In this document: piece by piece, positions 62,252-64,000 of the stretch | How the letters are laid out: the number at the start of each line of letters is the position of its first letter | Numbering within the stretch: position 1 is the first letter of the stretch | Source: Arthrobacter dokdonellae | Lineage (GTDB): Bacteria; Actinomycetota; Actinomycetes; Actinomycetales; Micrococcaceae | DNA length: 64,000 nt | Assembly (NCBI RefSeq): GCF_003268655.1 | Contig: NZ_CP029642.1 | Coordinates: 1,550,001 to 1,614,000 of the forward strand | Direction of reading: 5' to 3' | Notes under the pieces: generated by a model | Database searches by the model: none | The model's input: the letters and a program-made list of their open reading frames with translations, nothing else | Told to the model about the DNA's origin: nothing | Position numbers and translations under genes: made by a program

Positions 62252-63081
62252 GGGGCGACCCTGGTGCCGCGCAACCATTCCGAGAACATCGATTGATAGT
62301 TGTAGCCGAGGAATCCCGCCCAGTACGGAAGGTAGCGCGGGGCGTGCACGATTGACAGGCCCACGCCGCGGACGGCGGCGAGCAGTGGCAGCGCCACCAC
62401 CCAGCCGGCGCGCGAGGGGTGCTTGGCGGCCGTCCGGGCCAGGCCCGCGCCGTCCTGCACCCACTGGTCGCGTGCGGTTTCAAAGCCGCCGCTGAAACGG
62501 TGTGCCACCGTGGTCTTGCGTGAGACGCCCAGCCGGGCACCCGCCTCCTGCAGCCTGACGCGAAGCTCAATGTCCTCGCCGGAGCGGAATCTTTCGTCGA
62601 AGCCGAACTCCAGAAGCAGCTCGCGGCGCATCAACGTGGCGCACACGCAGAACCACTCGCGCACGCGGCTGTGGTTGTGGTGCCAGGCCAGGGCCTGTCC
62701 CCAGTAATCGGCGGAATCCGAGTGGCTCGCCAAGGCGAACTGCAGGCCGTCATAATGCCCGTCAGTGAACTCGGCAAGCAGGGATTCCAGTGCCCCGGAG
62801 GGGACCAGCACGTCAGCATCGATCAGGGCGAGCACCTCGCAGCTGGCGGCCCGGGCGCCCATCATGCGGGCTGCGGGAACGCCCCGGCCGCCGTCGGAGA
62901 GCACCAGCGCTCCGGCGGCCCGGGCAATCTCCACCGTGGCGTCGGTCGAGCAGCCGTCCACCACAATGATCTCCGCCGGATGTTGGGCGTTGATGCTCGC
63001 CAGGCAGTCCGCCAGCCAGTGGGCTGCGTTGCGGGCAGGGACGATCACGGAGACGGGGAGTTCCCGGCTGGGCCTGTTCAT
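62248..63081 (-). CDS. Family 2 glycosyltransferase
   Basis: Protein of 277 residues from the ATG at 63081; longer in-frame starts exist but the N-terminal extension is low-complexity. GT-A core: VSVIVPARNAAHWLADCLAS, IIVVDGCSTDATVEIA, VLALIDADVLVPSGAL (the DxD region is DAD), and ERFRSGEDIELRVRL. A terminal amphipathic or membrane-near part ends RYLPYWAGFLGYN. Start and stop link it to the flippase fusion gene. Confidence 0.85.
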   Translation of the reverse strand: MNRPSRELPVSVIVPARNAAHWLADCLASINAQHPAEIIVVDGCSTDATVEIARAAGALVLSDGGRGVPAARMMGARAASCEVLALIDADVLVPSGALESLLAEFTDGHYDGLQFALASHSDSADYWGQALAWHHNHSRVREWFCVCATLMRRELLLEFGFDERFRSGEDIELRVRLQEAGARLGVSRKTTVAHRFSGGFETARDQWVQDGAGLARTAAKHPSRAGWVVALPLLAAVRGVGLSIVHAPRYLPYWAGFLGYNYQSMFSEWLRGTRVAP

Positions 63082-63202
63082 TGGGCCCAGCCTGAACTCT
63101 TCCGGCGGGACCGGCCCGGCCCGCGGACCAGTCCGGTGGCGCGCCGGGCCCCGATCGGGCGGCCGGCGCGCACCGGGACTGATGCCGCGAGCTGGATGGC
63201 GG

Positions 63203-64000
63203 TCACGGGACCGACTTGACAATCACGTCGTCGATGTTGATGGACGCCGGCTGCGGGTAGTGCTCCGAGCCCAGCATCACCAAGGTGGTGCTGGTGGCGG
63301 AGGTGTTGACCGCGGCCGAGTTGTACACCTGCACGCCGTCAAACCAGACCTGGATGGTGGTGGCCACGCCGTTGGCAGCCACACGCATCTGGACGTGGTG
63401 CCAGGCGCTCAACGAGACCGCCGTCTTGGACAGCTGTGTGTAGGCGTCTGTTCCTGTAGGGGTCAGCACGCGCAGCCACAGCTGGCCGGTGGAGTTGTAC
63501 CGGTAAATGTCCGCAAACCGGGTGGACCCGGTCCAGAAGCGGAAGTACGGCACGTCATTGCCCACCGGCCCGATGGCCGTGATGTCAAACCACCCGTCCA
63601 TGTACACGTCCGTGGACCCCGCCGGAATGGAGTGGGAAAGGTTTGCCCGCGACAGGTTGTTGGTGGAGGTGACCAGGCTGGCTGCATTCAGTCCCGTGTG
63701 GACGGTGGTCTGTTGGACAGTCGCTGTTGCATCGCCTCCCTTTTGGAGCGTCCACTTGTTGAGGTTGCCGCACTCAAATCCATCCGCCACCACGGTGGTC
63801 CCGGGGAAGGTGTCGGTGGGCACCTCGGTGTTGCAGTCGACATTGGACTGGGCCTTGATGATCAGGTTGTCCAGGTAGAGGTCTCCCTGCTGTCCGGCAA
63901 ATTCATTGCCTGTGGCGACCGAGGAGATGGCGCCTGTGCGGCCGTCCAGATTGTTGGTGTGGTAGATCATGGTGCCGTCCAGCCAGATCTGCAGGACGGA
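63203..64000 (-). CDS. LamG/concanavalin-like secreted protein, C-terminal part (5' end outside window)
   Basis: Frame is open to the window edge, so the N-terminus lies beyond position 64000. The visible ~265 residues have two lectin-type jelly-roll modules: the first ends with DLYLDNLIIKAQ, the second contains FECGNLNKWTL, DVYMDGWFDI, AWHHVQMRVAANG, TIQVWFDGVQVYN and ends INIDDVIVKSVP. The FDGVQVYN and DDVIV patterns fit LamG-like polysaccharide-binding domains. No catalytic motif is visible in this part. It lies at the head of the second polysaccharide region. Confidence 0.72.
   Translation of the reverse strand, partial: SVLQIWLDGTMIYHTNNLDGRTGAISSVATGNEFAGQQGDLYLDNLIIKAQSNVDCNTEVPTDTFPGTTVVADGFECGNLNKWTLQKGGDATATVQQTTVHTGLNAASLVTSTNNLSRANLSHSIPAGSTDVYMDGWFDITAIGPVGNDVPYFRFWTGSTRFADIYRYNSTGQLWLRVLTPTGTDAYTQLSKTAVSLSAWHHVQMRVAANGVATTIQVWFDGVQVYNSAAVNTSATSTTLVMLGSEHYPQPASINIDDVIVKSVP

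Noticed and set aside
59106..62570. 1154-codon frame in another minus-strand phase of the flippase fusion
   Set aside because: The Pro/Arg/Gly-rich product has no membrane pattern, whereas the chosen frame shows regular hydrophobic segments and familiar flippase motifs.

Overview
The window reads as a high-GC actinobacterial chromosome, most likely Arthrobacter or a close Micrococcaceae relative. The basis is the block glmU - prs - rplY(ctc) - pth preceded by tRNA-Gln, strong G/C third positions, GTG/TTG starts, sufS-sufU, and a SipW-type alternate-signal-peptide operon. No database search was possible; names rest on motifs, domain order and neighbourhood.

Layout. 1-6.0 kb is housekeeping: end of an ABC-F ATPase, a DUF559/AbiEi-like protein flanked by two matching palindromes, tRNA-Gln(UUG), glmU, prs, then rplY-pth behind a structured leader. 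6.2-11.8 kb holds two overlapping giant LuxR-type (LAL/MalT-like) regulators; the first has an intact P-loop, the second has lost the P-loop lysine. 11.8-27.9 kb is a long co-oriented exopolysaccharide/O-antigen-like operon: polyprenyl-phosphate sugar transferase, five amino-sugar nucleotide genes (oxidoreductase, epimerase, two DegT aminotransferases, PglD/NeuD acetyltransferase), a Wzx-type flippase, four glycosyltransferases, and an O-antigen polymerase/ligase between two kinase-less Wzz-like proteins. 28.1-38.8 kb lies on the opposite strand: a GT4 enzyme, an unusual three-domain glycosyltransferase (GT26-GT2-GT2), a glycosidase-like lipoprotein and a 1684-residue secreted repeat protein. 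The operon leader (about 11.8 kb) and the region upstream of the secreted-protein gene (about 38.87 kb) share AAGTAGT(A/G)CC-type sites arranged with 20-22 bp spacing, which suggests one local regulon.

38.9-41.4 kb carries efeB and efeO without an adjacent efeU. 41.4-45.9 kb holds an L-2-hydroxyglutarate oxidase-like gene, an rmlC-rmlD fusion, rmlB and the divergent rmlA (dTDP-rhamnose supply). 46-47.9 kb is sufS-sufU. 48-52.2 kb has an Hpt-like protein lacking the phospho-acceptor histidine and a five-gene surface-protein operon with its own SipW-type signal peptidase. 52.2-55.0 kb is a divergent histidine kinase/response regulator pair; then come VanZ-like, NhaA and a secreted phosphoesterase. 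58.3-64 kb is a second cell-envelope polysaccharide region with a fused flippase/multipass membrane protein, a GT2 enzyme and a LamG-like secreted protein cut by the window edge.

Together the genes describe a cell-envelope/matrix island: sugar-nucleotide supply (rml plus amino-sugar genes), lipid-linked repeat assembly, flipping, polymerisation and length control, secreted processing or adhesion proteins, and two-component and LAL regulators beside the genes they may control.
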